Shown here: positions 5,772-6,145 of the stretch, one piece after another
Layout: every line of letters begins with the position of its first letter
Position numbering within the stretch: position 1 is the first letter of the stretch
Source: Spirochaetia bacterium
Lineage (GTDB): Bacteria; Spirochaetota; Spirochaetia; Treponematales; Breznakiellaceae
Assembly: GCA_026002265.1 (NCBI GenBank)
Contig: BOBG01000119.1
Span: 1-6,145, forward strand
Length of the DNA stretch: 6,145 nt
Direction: 5' to 3'
Program-made: the position numbers and the translations under genes
Notes under the pieces: model-generated
The model's database searches: none
What the model saw: the letters and a program-made list of their open reading frames with translations, nothing else
What the model was told of the DNA's origin: nothing

Positions 5772-6145
5772 ATGCCGGTTTACAATAATGAAAGACAATA
5801 TATCTATATTATTCAGGCGTCTTTAGAACCATCAAAATGTAAAATAGGCAAGACTAATGACTTAGAAAGGCGCTTGAAAGAATATAATAGTATGACTGGT
5901 AAATCCAAAGAAAACATTTACCAATATTTATTCACTTGTGAAGTAAAGGATATGTCACAGGTGGAGAACGCTATTAAAGAAAAATATTCCACACTCCGAG
6001 AGGAAAAAAGTAGGGAAATATATTTTTACAATTCTTCCTTGTTTGATGATTATGTCAAATTTATAAAATCTCATGAAATGTTTTTAAAAGAAATATTTAT
6101 CAAAATTGAAACTGAAAAACAAATAGTAAAAATAGTAAAGAAGAC
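5772..6145 (+). CDS. GIY-YIG-like (T5orf172/MUG113-type) nuclease-domain protein, 3' end cut by window
   Basis: The frame opens at ATG 5772 and stays open to the window end, giving at least 124 residues with no stop. The N-terminus fits the GIY-YIG fold as seen in the T5orf172/MUG113 group. It has Y10-I-Y12 as the first strand motif, K24-I-G26-K-T as the YIG-like second, R33/R34 in LERRLKEYN at the catalytic arginine position, and E65 in VENAIKEKY at the metal-binding glutamate position. REIYFY (81-86) follows as the closing strand. A lysine-rich helical region starts about residue 95. Family members are DNA nucleases or DNA-binding modules in phages, defence islands and mobile genes. Composition is about 30% GC by count of two lines, against about 50% in the synthetase 8 nt upstream, suggesting separate acquisition. 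The ribosome site is poorly spaced. The family call is by motif reading only. Confidence 0.72.
   Translation, partial: MPVYNNERQYIYIIQASLEPSKCKIGKTNDLERRLKEYNSMTGKSKENIYQYLFTCEVKDMSQVENAIKEKYSTLREEKSREIYFYNSSLFDDYVKFIKSHEMFLKEIFIKIETEKQIVKIVKK

Overview
The window reads as chromosomal DNA of an anaerobic-type bacterium with mid-range base composition. The core genes look close to 50% GC by eye, while both flanks are AT-richer. The HTH-plus-EIIA fusion, the signal-anchored propeller-like protein and the frequent TTG/GTG starts would fit a spirochaete (Treponema/Spirochaeta relatives). That placement comes from family memory only and is weak.

Left flank (1-1360): no gene. Positions 1-1117 are a tandem array of a ~201-bp non-coding unit that continues off the left edge. 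It has five complete units plus partial ones; one unit is shortened to 140 bp, which creates a ~743-bp higher-order period. Positions 1118-1360 are an intergenic tail with a dispersed-repeat-like motif and a hairpin that closes the minus-strand operon.

Minus-strand operon (read right to left, 2980 to 1361): cytidine deaminase (cdd); then a fusion of an excisionase-type helix-turn-helix to a PTS EIIA (PtsN/fructose-type) domain; then a small protein with two [2Fe-2S] clusters of the xanthine dehydrogenase/aldehyde oxidase small-subunit family. Gaps are 27 and 3 nt. A nucleoside/nucleobase salvage or catabolism theme is a reasonable inference, but the molybdenum and FAD subunits expected to partner the Fe-S protein are not in the window.

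Plus-strand operon (3041 to 5763), divergent from cdd across a 60-bp gap holding candidate back-to-back promoters and a 12-bp perfect palindrome: an N-terminally membrane-anchored protein, probably propeller-like, whose stop codon overlaps the start of a medium-chain (ACSM-type) acyl-CoA synthetase.

Right flank (5772-6145): the 5' part of an AT-rich gene with no stop before the window end. It encodes an N-terminal GIY-YIG-like domain of the T5orf172/MUG113 type. Its composition differs sharply from the synthetase 8 bp upstream, suggesting a separately acquired gene.

The least explained element is the 201-bp array. No complete, recognisable new defence or mobile system can be demonstrated from this window alone.
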